Shown in pieces: positions 15,990 through 26,733 of a stretch of 64,000 nt of DNA. The translations under genes and the position numbers were made by a program. This DNA comes from Polaribacter porphyrae (GTDB lineage: Bacteria; Bacteroidota; Bacteroidia; Flavobacteriales; Flavobacteriaceae). Location of the stretch: contig NZ_MSCN01000001.1 in the NCBI RefSeq assembly GCF_002954685.1, positions 1,754,429 through 1,818,428 of the forward strand. Direction: 5' to 3'. The notes beneath the pieces were generated by a model, which searched no databases, had not been told where the DNA came from, and worked only from the letters and a program-made list of their open reading frames with translations. Within the stretch, counting starts at the first letter, position 1. Each line of letters starts with the position of its first letter.

Positions 15990-18900
15990 TTGATTCAAAA
16001 AACCTACGCTTTTAACTTTTTCTTTTTCTGTTTTCTAATTTTTAAATCTTCATTTTTAATATCTCAAAATACGACTAAATTTCAGAAAATAAATCAAAGA
16101 GAAGGTTTATCAAATTCAAGAATTACTGGAATTATAAAAGAGAAAAATGGATTTATTTGGATTAGCACTCAAAATGGATTGAATAGATATGATGGACATA
16201 ATTTTAAGGTTTATCAAAAAAGAAATTCAAAAATTGGCTCAAATGATATTTCTGATATCATGCTAGATAGTAAAAATAGAATTTGGTTAGCTACTTTAGA
16301 TGGGGGGCTAAACTTATACAATCGAGAAAAAGACGACTTTATTGTTTACAAAAATTATAATAACACCTCTAATTCTGCTTCGTCAAATCATATTAATAGT
16401 ATTTTAGAAGATGAGAACGAAACCATTTGGCTAGCTACCGAACTTGGTTTAATAAATTTTAATCCAGAAAATAATACTTTTGAAAATTATGAAGATTCTA
16501 TACTTAAAAATGTAAATATTACCAGTTTATACCAAAACAAAAAAGGTGATTTATGGATTGGTTCTTTTGGTAAAGGGCTTTTTGTTCTCGAAAAATCAAC
16601 TCAAAGAATTAAAAAAATAAATTTAAAAAATGATACTTTATGTCAATTTATAAATGTATTCGAAGAGCTAAATTCTGATAATCTATTAATTGGCACAAAA
16701 GGAAATGGACTCTTATTGTTTGATTTACAAACACAAACTTTAAGTAGTTTCTTCAAGGCAAACGATAAAACAAAACAAAATACAGCAATTATAAGGTCTT
16801 TAAAGATAGATAGTAATTGTAATTTATGGATTGGTACTGATGGTTTTGGGCTGTATAAAATTCAATTTCCAAATAGCGATAAACCAATTATTACCAACTA
16901 CTTATACAACCCTCAATTGCAATCTTATTTATCTGGAAATGCAGTTTATGAAATTACAGAAATTGATAAAAAATCTATTTGGATTGGTACAGCTTGGAAT
17001 GGAATTAATATTATCGATTTAGAAAATACAAATGAATTTTTATATAGTGATTTTTCTGGTTTAAACCCTTTTCCTGTTTTATCAGTATATAAAAGAAAAG
17101 ATTTATTACTTTTTGGAACTGACGGAAATGGCTTATCTGCTTACAATTTAAAAAAGCAAAAAACATACTCAATTCCAAAAATCCCTGAAATAAAATATGT
17201 GCAACATATCTCTTCTAATAAGAACAATTTATGGCTTGGGACATTTTCAAACGGTCTTATTAAATATGATTTTAAGACAAAAAAATATCAACAGTTTTTA
17301 AAATCAGTAAAAAATAAAAAATCAATAAGTTTTAATGATGTAAGAGATTTAATTTTTGATAAAAAAAACAATATATGGATAGCAACTTGGGGTGGTGGTT
17401 TAAATTACTTTGATACTAAAAAAGAAGAATTTACATCTTATCAATTTAAAGAAAATGACACTACAAGTTTAAGTAATAATAATATTGTTTCTATTGAAAA
17501 AGATAAAAATAAGATTTGGATAGCTACTTTTGGTGGTGGTTTAAATATGTTTGATATTGAAAGTAAAAAATTTCGACAGTTTAACTTTTTAGAAAATAAT
17601 CCCAGCTCAATAAGTAGTAATTTTATCTTTTCTTTACTAAAAGATTCAAATAATTATTTATGGATAGGAACCTCTGGATCAGGTATTTGTAGAATGAATT
17701 TAAACGATTTTTCTATTGAAAGATTTGAATCTTACAAATACAGTACAGTAACTTCAATAATTGAAGATGAACAAAAAAATATTTGGTTTGGCACAAAAAA
17801 AGGAATTTTAAAATTTAATTTTAAAACAAAAAAAATTAAAAAAGCACAATCTTTATCTGGTGATTTTCATATAAATTCATCATTTAAAGATGAAAATAAT
17901 GTCCTTTATTTTGGAGGTATAAAAGGAGTTACAAAATTCAATCCAAATCAATTACATTTTTCAAACAAAAAAATCGATGTTATTATCACAGATTTTAAAC
18001 TTTTCAATAAAAAAGTACCAATTACAGAAAAAGGTATACTCAAAAAAAACATTCAAGCTCAAAAAGATATTATTCTAAAACACTCTGATAATGTTTTTAC
18101 GTTTGAATATGCAGGTCTCAACTATCCATTTTCAGAAAATTTAGAATATGCAATTCAATTAGAAAATTTTGATAAAGATTGGCGAAAAGTTGGACAAGAT
18201 AGAACTGCTACCTTTACCAATTTATCTCCTGGCAATTATATTTTTAAAGTAAAAAGTAGAGTAACAGGAACCTCTTGGAGTAAAGATTTTAAAGCGGTAA
18301 ATGTAAAAATTTTAAAACCTTTTTGGACAACTTGGTGGGCAGTTGCAATGTATTTATTACTTCTTTTAACTTTACTTTTAATAGCTCGAAAATATATAAT
18401 TGCATGGGGTAAATTAAAATCGAGTTTAGAATTTGAAAAATTAATGCATGAAAAAGACAATGAAATCTACACATTAAAACAACAGTTTTTTACAAATATT
18501 TCTCACGAAATTAGAACACCAGTTACGCTAATTATCAGTTCTATAAACAGACTTTTTGAAAAAGAAAAAGGAATAGAAAGTAAGCAAATAAAAGCTGCAC
18601 ATACCATTAGAAGAAACAGTAATTTGTTATTAAGATTGGTTAATGAACTTCTTGATGTTAGAAAATTAGAAAAAAATGATATTAAACTTAATATTAGTGA
18701 AAACGAGCTTATATCTTATGTAAAAGGTATTTATTTATCGTTTTCTGATATTGCTTTAGATAGAAACATCAATTATGAATTCAAAACGGAGATAACTAAA
18801 ATTTATCTTTGGTTTGATAAAAATCAACTTGAAAAAGTAATTTTTAACTTAATTTCAAACGCTTTTAAGTTTACCAATAATAAAGGAAATATTCAAATAT

Positions 18901-19994
18901 GTATTGAAGAGTATAATAATGAAGTGGTGGTAGTTGTAAAAGATGATGGAATTGGTTTATCATCAGAACATCAAAAGAAAATATTTAAACGTTTTTATCA
19001 AGTTAAATACGAACATTCAGAAAAAAATAAAGGTTTTGGGTTAGGTTTATCTATTGCAAAAGAAATTGTGCAACTCCATAAAGCCACAATTCAAGTTTCG
19101 AGCAAACTAAAAGAAGGAAGCACTTTTGAACTAAAACTTTTAAAAGGAAACGCTCATTTTGATACTTATAAAATAGAAAATAAATCAATAAATACCAATA
19201 GTTCAATTGAAGTTTTACAAGAAAAATTAAAAGATAAAAATAAATCGACCATTTTAATTGTTGAAGATAATATTGAAATTCAAGAATCTCTAAAAGAGAT
19301 TTTAGAAACTAAAAGTTACAATATAATTCAAGCTTTTAATGGTCTAGAAGGGTTACAGTTGGTCACTAAAAATCATCCGAACTTAATAATAAGTGATGTG
19401 ATGATGCCAAAAATGGATGGTATCGAATTTACCAATAAAATAAAATCAAACTCAACTACTAACCATATTCCTGTTATTCTTTTAACCGCAAAAACAGCTT
19501 TAGACGATAAAACTTTGGGATATACTAAAGGTGCTGATGATTATATTTCTAAACCCTTTGATGAAGAATTACTTTTGATAAGAATTGAGAACCTTTTACA
19601 AGGTAGAAAAATCTTGAAAAATAAATTCTCTAAAAATGAAGACATAAATCCAAAGAAAATTAATACCAATTCTAAAGATCAAGAACTTTTAGAAAAATTA
19701 TATAAAATTTTAGAAGACAATTTAGAAACCAACAATTTAAAATCAGACCTTGTTTCTAGAAAAATGAACATGAGCCATTCATCTTTATATAAAAAGATAA
19801 AATCTTTAACTGGCTTAACTTATGTCGAATTTATAAGAGATTACAGGCTTTCTATAGCCAAACAATTAATTCAAGAAAATGGATATTCTGTTTCTGATGC
19901 TTGCTTTAAAGTAGGTTATTCAGACAGAAAATATTTTAGTAAACTATTTAAAGATAAGTTTAAACACTCTCCATCTTACTTTATCAAAAAATAG
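15990..19994 (+). CDS. hybrid two-component system regulator (HTCS) of the galactan locus
   Basis: A 1334-aa one-protein sensor and regulator. Order: signal peptide (1-26), about 14 Reg_prop beta-propeller blades (30-690, repeated (I/L)W(I/L)(G/A)T motifs), Y_Y_Y domain (about 705-770), membrane segment (about 779-800), HisKA with H839 (NISHEIRTP), HATPase (NLISNAFKF, DDGIGL, GFGLGLSIA), receiver with D1136 (IISDVMMPKMDG), and an AraC-type HTH at the end. HTCS proteins sense an oligosaccharide in the periplasm and switch on the adjacent PUL. The only usable start is TTG 15990: an in-frame stop lies at 15969, and the signal peptide begins immediately. It precedes the SusC gene by 183 nt. Confidence 0.95.
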   Translation: MIQKTYAFNFFFFCFLIFKSSFLISQNTTKFQKINQREGLSNSRITGIIKEKNGFIWISTQNGLNRYDGHNFKVYQKRNSKIGSNDISDIMLDSKNRIWLATLDGGLNLYNREKDDFIVYKNYNNTSNSASSNHINSILEDENETIWLATELGLINFNPENNTFENYEDSILKNVNITSLYQNKKGDLWIGSFGKGLFVLEKSTQRIKKINLKNDTLCQFINVFEELNSDNLLIGTKGNGLLLFDLQTQTLSSFFKANDKTKQNTAIIRSLKIDSNCNLWIGTDGFGLYKIQFPNSDKPIITNYLYNPQLQSYLSGNAVYEITEIDKKSIWIGTAWNGINIIDLENTNEFLYSDFSGLNPFPVLSVYKRKDLLLFGTDGNGLSAYNLKKQKTYSIPKIPEIKYVQHISSNKNNLWLGTFSNGLIKYDFKTKKYQQFLKSVKNKKSISFNDVRDLIFDKKNNIWIATWGGGLNYFDTKKEEFTSYQFKENDTTSLSNNNIVSIEKDKNKIWIATFGGGLNMFDIESKKFRQFNFLENNPSSISSNFIFSLLKDSNNYLWIGTSGSGICRMNLNDFSIERFESYKYSTVTSIIEDEQKNIWFGTKKGILKFNFKTKKIKKAQSLSGDFHINSSFKDENNVLYFGGIKGVTKFNPNQLHFSNKKIDVIITDFKLFNKKVPITEKGILKKNIQAQKDIILKHSDNVFTFEYAGLNYPFSENLEYAIQLENFDKDWRKVGQDRTATFTNLSPGNYIFKVKSRVTGTSWSKDFKAVNVKILKPFWTTWWAVAMYLLLLLTLLLIARKYIIAWGKLKSSLEFEKLMHEKDNEIYTLKQQFFTNISHEIRTPVTLIISSINRLFEKEKGIESKQIKAAHTIRRNSNLLLRLVNELLDVRKLEKNDIKLNISENELISYVKGIYLSFSDIALDRNINYEFKTEITKIYLWFDKNQLEKVIFNLISNAFKFTNNKGNIQICIEEYNNEVVVVVKDDGIGLSSEHQKKIFKRFYQVKYEHSEKNKGFGLGLSIAKEIVQLHKATIQVSSKLKEGSTFELKLLKGNAHFDTYKIENKSINTNSSIEVLQEKLKDKNKSTILIVEDNIEIQESLKEILETKSYNIIQAFNGLEGLQLVTKNHPNLIISDVMMPKMDGIEFTNKIKSNSTTNHIPVILLTAKTALDDKTLGYTKGADDYISKPFDEELLLIRIENLLQGRKILKNKFSKNEDINPKKINTNSKDQELLEKLYKILEDNLETNNLKSDLVSRKMNMSHSSLYKKIKSLTGLTYVEFIRDYRLSIAKQLIQENGYSVSDACFKVGYSDRKYFSKLFKDKFKHSPSYFIKK

Positions 19995-20177
19995 CATATC
20001 CATTACCATTTTACTCAATTAACCTAGTTCTATACTATTTTAAGTCAAATTATCAGTTTTTCATACTCATTTACCGAAAACATCCCCTATTAAAACTTTT
20101 AATTACTGCTTAATTGCAATTGAAATTAAAGCTTACTAAACAGCTTCAAAAATCAATCAATTAAAAAATAATTATAA

Positions 20178-23153
20178 ATGATGTTTTCCACACTAAAGGA
20201 TAAAAAAAAATTAAAAGAAAAAGTGTATTTATTTGTTTTAGCAAACTTTTTATCAATAACAATTTTAAATGCACAAGATATTACTGTAACTGGTAAAGTA
20301 GTTGATATTAAAACTAGTGAATCTCTACCAGGTGTTAGTATTTTAGTAAAAGGAACTACACAAGGCACAGTTTCAGAGTTTGATGGAACTTATACTATAA
20401 AAGCCAAAAATGGAGATTTTTTAGTTTTTTCTTATTTAGGTTATCAAACAAAAGAAGTAAAAGTTAGCTCAACTATTTTAAATGTTAGTTTAGAAGAATC
20501 TGCAGAAAGTTTAGATGAAATTGTTTTAATTGGTTATGGTTCATCCAAGAAAAAAGATTTAACAGGAAGTGTAACTAGAGTTACAGAAAAAGATTTTCAA
20601 GTGGGTTTTGTAACCAATGCAGAACAGTTGATTGCTAACAAAATTCCTGGAGTGCAAATTACACCTGTAAGTGGTAGACCTGGAGCTGGAAGTTCATTTT
20701 TAATTAGGGGAGGTGCTTCTTTGGGTGCATCAAATAACCCTTTATTTGTTATTGATGGCAATCCAATTGGTTTAGCAGATGGTCCAGGAATTTTAAGTGC
20801 TTTAAATCCAGAAGATATTGCATCTTTTAGTGTGTTAAAAGATGCTGCAGCTGCTGCAATTTATGGTTCTAGAGGTTCTAATGGTGTTATTTTAATTACA
20901 ACAAAAAAAGGAACAAGTAATGAGTTAAAGTTTTCACTTTCTACGAAAGCCTCTATCTCTCAAAACTTTTTAACGCAATCTGTATTGACTGGAGATCAAT
21001 TTAGAGAAGTCGCAAAAAGAGCAGAACTAGTTTCTGGAGCATCAATCTTAACTAATTTAGGCAATGAAAATACTGATTGGCAAGATGAAATTTTTCAAAA
21101 CGCATTAACCACAGAAACCTCTTTTAGTATTTCTGGAGGAATTAAAAATCTACCTTACAGATTATCTCTAGGATATTTAGATCAAGATGGAACATTGAGA
21201 ACTGGTAATTTTAAAAGAACAACTGCAACATTAAATATAAATCCTGTGTTGTTTGATGGGCATTTAAAAATTAACTTAAATGTAAAAGGAATTTTACAAG
21301 ATCAGAGAATTGCTGATGAAGGTGCCATTTTTACAGCTACTACTTTTGATCCTACACAACCTGTTTTAGACGAAAACTCTCCTTTTGGTGGCTATTGGCA
21401 GTATTTAGATTTTGCATCAAACCCTGCTGTTCTTGGTGGTCATTTTAACCCAGTAGCAAAGTTAGAGCAAGTGCAAAACAATACTAAAAACTTAAGAAGC
21501 ATTGGTAATATTCAGTTAGACTACAAACTTCATTTTTTTCCTGATGTAAGAGTGAATTTAAATACAGGTTATGATATTGCAGAAAGTAGTTGGAGTTATT
21601 TTACACCAGCAGATTATTTTCCTGCTAATATCTCTAATGGAAATAATTCTTCTGGAGATCCTGGTTCAAAAACAGAAAACATTTTTTTAGAAGCCACTTT
21701 AAATTATACCAAAGAAATAAAAAGTATTAAAAGTAAAGTTGATGCATTAGCAGGTTATTCTTATAATGATTTTAAAACAACCAATTATTTTTATCCAAGT
21801 TTTGATGTTGATGGAAATTTACAACCTGGTTCAGAACCAAACTTTGATTTTGATATTCCACAAAACACACTTATCTCCTATTTTGGAAGATTAATTTACA
21901 CTTTTGACGAAAAATATATAGTAACAGGAACTATTAGAACAGATGGTTCTTCTAGATTTTCACAAAATAATAGATGGGGAGTTTTTCCATCAGTTTCTGC
22001 AGCTTGGAAAATTAGTGATGAGAAATTTCTTGAAGATTCAAAAACCATATCTAACTTAAAATTAAGATTGGGTTATGGAGTTACAGGCCAGCAAGAAGGT
22101 ATTGGTAATTATGGCTACATCCCTATTTACAATTTAGGTGAAGCTTTTATTCAATATCCAATTGGTAATGGTTTTGTACAAGGTGTAAACCCAACAGCAA
22201 CAGACAGGAATAGAAAATGGGAACAATCTACTACCTACAATGTTGGTATTGATTGGGGACTTTTCAACAATAGAATTTCAGGAAGTTTCGAAGTCTATTT
22301 AAGAGAAACCGAAGATTTACTAAATAATGTTTCTATTCCTTCTGGTACAGATTTCGCTAATAATATCACTAAAAATATTGGAAGTTTAGAAAACAGAGGT
22401 TTCGAATTAAAGCTTGATGCAACTCCAATTCAATCTAAAGATTTCAATTGGTATTTAGGTTTCAATTATGGATATAATGAAAATGAAATTACAAGTCTTT
22501 CTGAAGATAATGACAGTTCTGTAGGACTTTTTAATGGAAGCATTTTGGTAAACACAGTTGGTTTTCAAAGAAACACCTTTTACTTGTACAGACAAGTTTA
22601 TGATGCCAATGGAAACCCAATAGAAGATCAAATGGTTGATATTAATCAAGATGGAACTATTAATGAACAAGATAGATATAGAAGTGAAAGTTCTGTACCA
22701 AGACATAATATTGGTTTTAATACTACTTTCAATTATAAAAAACTATCTCTAAATATGGCTTTTCACGCAAATTTAGGACATTATATTTTCTTTAAACCCA
22801 ATGACAATCTAGCATCTATTTATGATGGTATTTTTAGAGGTAATGTACATACAGATTATTTTGATACCCTTTTTACCCAAAGTGGAAATGCAAACCAAGG
22901 TTTTAGCGATCATTATTTGCAAAACGCTTCTTTCTTAAAAATGGACAACATTAGCCTAAATTACGATTTAGGTAATGTTTTAAACTCAAAAAAAGGTTCA
23001 AATTTAGCCTTATCAGCATCCGTACAAAATGTATTTATTCTAACCGATTTTGAAGGTGGAGATCCAGAATCCCCATTCAATTTTGGGTCAAATTTTGGTG
23101 GCAATTATACAGCCCCAAGAACTTTTTCTTTAGCACTTAATTTTAATTTTTAA
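20178..23153 (+). CDS. SusC/RagA-type TonB-linked outer membrane transporter
   Basis: A 991-aa outer membrane protein. After the signal peptide (to LNAQ, about 33), a carboxypeptidase-D-like beta domain (36-110: ITVTGKVVD, GTTQGTVSEFDGTY) is followed by the plug (GSSKKKDLTGSV, FLIRGGAS, LFVIDGNP, AAAIYGSRGSNGVILITTKK) and a long beta barrel ending in the aromatic FSLALNFNF. The protein imports oligosaccharides with energy from TonB, as the pair partner of the SusD-like lipoprotein encoded 12 nt downstream. It is the first structural gene of the PUL after the HTCS and is likely induced by it. Confidence 0.95.
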   Translation: MMFSTLKDKKKLKEKVYLFVLANFLSITILNAQDITVTGKVVDIKTSESLPGVSILVKGTTQGTVSEFDGTYTIKAKNGDFLVFSYLGYQTKEVKVSSTILNVSLEESAESLDEIVLIGYGSSKKKDLTGSVTRVTEKDFQVGFVTNAEQLIANKIPGVQITPVSGRPGAGSSFLIRGGASLGASNNPLFVIDGNPIGLADGPGILSALNPEDIASFSVLKDAAAAAIYGSRGSNGVILITTKKGTSNELKFSLSTKASISQNFLTQSVLTGDQFREVAKRAELVSGASILTNLGNENTDWQDEIFQNALTTETSFSISGGIKNLPYRLSLGYLDQDGTLRTGNFKRTTATLNINPVLFDGHLKINLNVKGILQDQRIADEGAIFTATTFDPTQPVLDENSPFGGYWQYLDFASNPAVLGGHFNPVAKLEQVQNNTKNLRSIGNIQLDYKLHFFPDVRVNLNTGYDIAESSWSYFTPADYFPANISNGNNSSGDPGSKTENIFLEATLNYTKEIKSIKSKVDALAGYSYNDFKTTNYFYPSFDVDGNLQPGSEPNFDFDIPQNTLISYFGRLIYTFDEKYIVTGTIRTDGSSRFSQNNRWGVFPSVSAAWKISDEKFLEDSKTISNLKLRLGYGVTGQQEGIGNYGYIPIYNLGEAFIQYPIGNGFVQGVNPTATDRNRKWEQSTTYNVGIDWGLFNNRISGSFEVYLRETEDLLNNVSIPSGTDFANNITKNIGSLENRGFELKLDATPIQSKDFNWYLGFNYGYNENEITSLSEDNDSSVGLFNGSILVNTVGFQRNTFYLYRQVYDANGNPIEDQMVDINQDGTINEQDRYRSESSVPRHNIGFNTTFNYKKLSLNMAFHANLGHYIFFKPNDNLASIYDGIFRGNVHTDYFDTLFTQSGNANQGFSDHYLQNASFLKMDNISLNYDLGNVLNSKKGSNLALSASVQNVFILTDFEGGDPESPFNFGSNFGGNYTAPRTFSLALNFNF

Positions 23154-23165
23154 ACAGCAATAAAA

Positions 23166-24728
23166 ATGAAAACAACAAATTATTTAAAAAGAATTCTATT
23201 AATTGTTTTAATTTTTTCAGGCTTTAGCTCTTGTACAGAAGATTTAGATCGTTTTCCTACAAATGCCTTGACAAATGAAAAACAATTCAGCACTGTTGAT
23301 GGATATAGACAAGCTATGGTTTCAGCTTACATACAATTTGCAGGTGCAAACAACTTTTTTTACCGAGATTTTTTCGAACTACAAGAAGTTACTACAGACG
23401 AAATTGTAAATACTTGGGGAGATCATCAAGAAACAACTTTAAGTTGGTCTTCAGAACACGATCAATCTACTGGAGTCTATCAAAGTGGTTTGTACTTAAT
23501 AACGTTATGCAACAATTTTATAATTGAATCTGAAGCATCTTTAGTAGCAAGTAGAGGATTATCATCAGCAGAACAAGATGAAGTAGAAATTTTTAAAAGT
23601 GAAGTTCGTTTTATAAGAGCTTATGCGTATTGGATGCTAATGGATTTATTTGGAAATCCAACCTTTGCAACAGAAGAAACGCTAAAAAATGGAGAAGTTC
23701 CAGGTCAGATTTTAAGTGCAGATTTATTCAATTATATCGAATCTGAATTGAAAGAAATTGCACCTAAAATGATAGATGCAAGAGCTAACGAATATGGAAG
23801 AGCAGATAAAGCTGCAGTTTGGTCTTTATTGGCAAGATTGTATTTAAATGCAGAGACATATACAGCAACTCAAAAATATACAGAAGCCATTGAATACAGT
23901 AAAAAAGTGATTGATGCTGGTTATTCTCTAGAACAAAACCATCAATGGTTAATGCTAGGAGATAATTATCAAAATACTAACGAATTTATTTACACATTTA
24001 ATTATGATAATGAAAAAGTAAGAACTTGGGGAGGTACAAATACCTATTCTCTAGGTGCTGCTGGTGTTCCTGCTTCCATAAATGGAATGAGTTCAAGTTG
24101 GAATTTATATAGAGTTACACAGCAAATTCCTGCTTTGTTTCCTTCAAATGATCCAAGTATAGACAAAAGAGCTGTTTTTTGGACAGAAAATAATGAATCT
24201 AGCAGAACTTTAGAGGTTGAATCTTTACCTAATTCTTTAAACGGATATTCTATAACAAAATATAGAAACGTAAATAGAGATGGTTCTAGCATTAATCAAG
24301 AAAACACGTTTAACAATTTAAGTGATATAGATTTTCCTGTTTTTAGACTGGCAGAAATGTATTTGATTTATGCAGAAGCTGTTTTAAGAGGTGGTTCTGG
24401 AGGAGACACAAATTTGGCATTAAATTACATCAATCAAATTAGAGGAAGGGCTTATGATAACAATCCAAATAGTACAGCAGGTAATATTACTACTTCAGAA
24501 TTGGACTTGGATTTTATTTTAGATGAAAGAGCTAGAGAGTTGATGTGGGAAGGTTTTAGAAGAACCGATTTAATTCGATATAAAAGATTTACAACTTCCG
24601 ATTATTTATGGGCTTGGAAAGGTGGTGTAAAAAATGGAGCTGCAGTAGATGTTAAATTTAGACTGTTTCCAATACCAGTTACAGATTTGTTGGCAAACCC
24701 AAAACTAAAACAAAATGATGGCTATTAA
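23166..24728 (+). CDS. SusD/RagB-type glycan-binding lipoprotein
   Basis: A 520-aa lipoprotein (FSSC, Cys23) with the RagB/SusD pattern: EDLDRFPTNALT, SEVRFIRAYAYWMLMDLFG with TPR-like helices, AEMYLIYAEAVLRGG, NQIRGRAY, and a C-terminal LDFILDERARELMWEGFRRTDLIRY. SusD proteins cap the SusC barrel and deliver oligosaccharides. Spacing to SusC is 12 nt. The specificity expected from the enzymes in the locus is beta-1,4-galactan. Confidence 0.95.
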   Translation: MKTTNYLKRILLIVLIFSGFSSCTEDLDRFPTNALTNEKQFSTVDGYRQAMVSAYIQFAGANNFFYRDFFELQEVTTDEIVNTWGDHQETTLSWSSEHDQSTGVYQSGLYLITLCNNFIIESEASLVASRGLSSAEQDEVEIFKSEVRFIRAYAYWMLMDLFGNPTFATEETLKNGEVPGQILSADLFNYIESELKEIAPKMIDARANEYGRADKAAVWSLLARLYLNAETYTATQKYTEAIEYSKKVIDAGYSLEQNHQWLMLGDNYQNTNEFIYTFNYDNEKVRTWGGTNTYSLGAAGVPASINGMSSSWNLYRVTQQIPALFPSNDPSIDKRAVFWTENNESSRTLEVESLPNSLNGYSITKYRNVNRDGSSINQENTFNNLSDIDFPVFRLAEMYLIYAEAVLRGGSGGDTNLALNYINQIRGRAYDNNPNSTAGNITTSELDLDFILDERARELMWEGFRRTDLIRYKRFTTSDYLWAWKGGVKNGAAVDVKFRLFPIPVTDLLANPKLKQNDGY

Positions 24729-24744
24729 TATTAATACTAGACGA

Positions 24745-25884
24745 ATGAAGAACATAAAATTATTAATCGTTGTTTTGATAAGTAGTTACTTCTTTCTTTC
24801 TTGTTCTGAACAAGAAACAGAAATTTTTATTGCAGATTTAAGTTCAAGCGAAATTGCTTTTCAAAATAGTTTTGCTGCTGAATATCTTTTATCAGAAGAA
24901 ACCAAAGAAAACATTGCAGATCGTTTTATTTGGAACAAACCTACTCCAATAACTACAAGCACTTACGAATTAGAAGCATCAGCATTTTCAGATTTTCTTA
25001 CTATTACAACTATCGGAAATACTTCAAATACCAATCATATTGTTTTAGTGGAACAATTAATGAGTTTGGCTCAAGAATTAAATTTAGATGATGACCCAAC
25101 AACTACTGATGCAAATGGTGATGCAAATAATACTGGTATTGTCTATTTTAGAGTAAAAGCAACGATTGGTAATGGAGGTGCTGGAACTGAAGAAATTGTA
25201 TCAGAAATAGCTCCAATAAACATTAAAATAATAGAAAAAATTATTGATAATGGGCAGTGTGAATCTTTATATGTTTTAGGAGCAGGAATTACTGATATTG
25301 GTTGGAATTTCCCAGGACTTGAAGCCACTTGTGAATCTGATGTTTTAACAGTAAAAGCCAGACTAGGTAATGGACATTTTAGATTTTTTACAACTGTTGG
25401 TGATTGGCAGTCAGGTCAAGATTATGCATTTTACGAAAATGATGGTTATACCATAGATAGTAGATTAGAAAATGCGCCTGCAGGAGATAACTTTAGTTTT
25501 ACTGGTACACCTGGAATTTATACAATTACCATTGACAAAAACACAAAAACAATAGATTTAAAAGAATCTGGCTCACTTTGGGCAGTTGGTGGTGCAGTTC
25601 CTGGAGGTTGGGGTTTTAATTCTGATACAGTAGAATTTATAGAAAACACGCCAAATATTTGGTCAGCATCTATCACTTTATCAAATGATATTTTTAGACT
25701 TTTTCAAACTTTTGGCACTTGGGATACCAATAATAGTATGACCTATTATGAAGATGAAGGGTTTACCATAGATTCAAATTTTGAGAATGATGGAAGTGGA
25801 GATGGTAACTTCAATTTTATAGGTACAGCTGGCACATACACAATGACAATAAATGCAGTTGATAAAACCATCACTCTAAACTAA
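24745..25884 (+). CDS. SusE/SusF-like surface glycan-binding lipoprotein
   Basis: I prefer ATG 24745 (MKNIKLL, lipobox LSC with Cys20) over ATG 24715, which overlaps susD and would put ten extra residues before the signal peptide. The 379-aa product has an N-terminal SusE-like domain (about 25-145: FIWNKPTPITTSTYELEAS), then two tandem homologous starch/glycan-binding modules. These share a (F/L)R(F/L)F-T-x-G-(D/T)W pattern (GHFRFFTTVGDWQ; DIFRLFQTFGTWD), a (G)(Y/F)TIDS strand and a closing T(I/M)TI strand. It should bind glycan on the cell surface to feed the SusCD pair. Confidence 0.85.
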   Translation: MKNIKLLIVVLISSYFFLSCSEQETEIFIADLSSSEIAFQNSFAAEYLLSEETKENIADRFIWNKPTPITTSTYELEASAFSDFLTITTIGNTSNTNHIVLVEQLMSLAQELNLDDDPTTTDANGDANNTGIVYFRVKATIGNGGAGTEEIVSEIAPINIKIIEKIIDNGQCESLYVLGAGITDIGWNFPGLEATCESDVLTVKARLGNGHFRFFTTVGDWQSGQDYAFYENDGYTIDSRLENAPAGDNFSFTGTPGIYTITIDKNTKTIDLKESGSLWAVGGAVPGGWGFNSDTVEFIENTPNIWSASITLSNDIFRLFQTFGTWDTNNSMTYYEDEGFTIDSNFENDGSGDGNFNFIGTAGTYTMTINAVDKTITLN

Positions 25885-25891
25885 TTTGAAA

Positions 25892-26626
25892 ATGAAAAAA
25901 TATAGCATAGGAAAGTCTTTATTTTTTTTACTGATTTTATCTTTTAGCTCTTGTAGTCAAGTAAACAAAGAAACTATTAGTATAGAAGAAGCAATTATTG
26001 ATATTCCAAATAATCTATATCCATCAAGTGATTTGGTAATTGCATCTCATTCTGATTGGACAAAAACACATTATCCAAAACGAATTGCAGAATTTAAAGC
26101 AAATCCTCTAGAGATAGGTGATATCGTTTTTATAGGAAATAGCATCACTGAACAAGGAGAAAACTGGGCAGAAAAAATAAACAATCCCAAAGCAAAAAAC
26201 AGAGGAATTGCAGGCGATACAACAGAAGGAATTTTAGCTAGATTAAATGAAATAACTTTTTATAAGCCAGAAAAAACATTTCTTTTAATAGGGATAAATG
26301 ACCTATTTCACAATCCTGATACTGTTGAAAAAATACACGAAAACATTTTAAAGATTATTGATGAAATCAACACAAAAAGTCCAAATACCAAAATTTTTGT
26401 ACAAACAGTTTTACCCACAACTACAGAAAACTTAATTCCAAAAATTAAAGATTTGAATGCTGCATTAGAAAATTCATCATTTGAAAAATCTTACACATTT
26501 ATAAATCTGTATCAACGATTTGTGTTGTTAAATGGAAAAATGAATATGAATTTTTCTACAGATGGTGTGCATCTAAATGAAAAAGGTTATGCAGTTTGGT
26601 CAGAAATAATTAAAAACATCATTTAG
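25892..26626 (+). CDS. SGNH/GDSL-family hydrolase lipoprotein
   Basis: Start ATG 25892; an upstream TTG at 25886 is less likely. The 244-aa protein has lipobox FSSC (Cys21). SGNH blocks are present: block I FIGNSITEQG (Ser84), block II with Gly in AGDTTEG, block III IGINDLF (Asn), and block V FSTDGVHLNEKGY (Asp and His). In a PUL such enzymes often remove acetyl or other esters from pectic glycans; deacetylation of galactan or an attached side chain is a reasonable inference. It closes the susCDE transcript, being followed by a strong terminator. Confidence 0.85.
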   Translation: MKKYSIGKSLFFLLILSFSSCSQVNKETISIEEAIIDIPNNLYPSSDLVIASHSDWTKTHYPKRIAEFKANPLEIGDIVFIGNSITEQGENWAEKINNPKAKNRGIAGDTTEGILARLNEITFYKPEKTFLLIGINDLFHNPDTVEKIHENILKIIDEINTKSPNTKIFVQTVLPTTTENLIPKIKDLNAALENSSFEKSYTFINLYQRFVLLNGKMNMNFSTDGVHLNEKGYAVWSEIIKNII

Positions 26627-26657
26627 AAAAAACTACATCTCTTTTGAATTAGTGAAC

Positions 26658-26694
26658 AAAAAGAGAGAAACCTTTTTATGGGGACTCTCTTTTT
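26658..26694 (+). terminator. rho-independent-like terminator after the SGNH gene
   Basis: AAAAAGAGAG (26658-26667) pairs perfectly with CTCTCTTTTT (26685-26694) across a 17-nt loop. The 3' arm itself supplies the T run. It separates the binding/import genes from the secreted enzyme genes and may allow differential expression. Confidence 0.75.
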
Positions 26695-26733
26695 CAAAAA
26701 ATAGAAACAATAAATTAATAAAAATCATAAATT

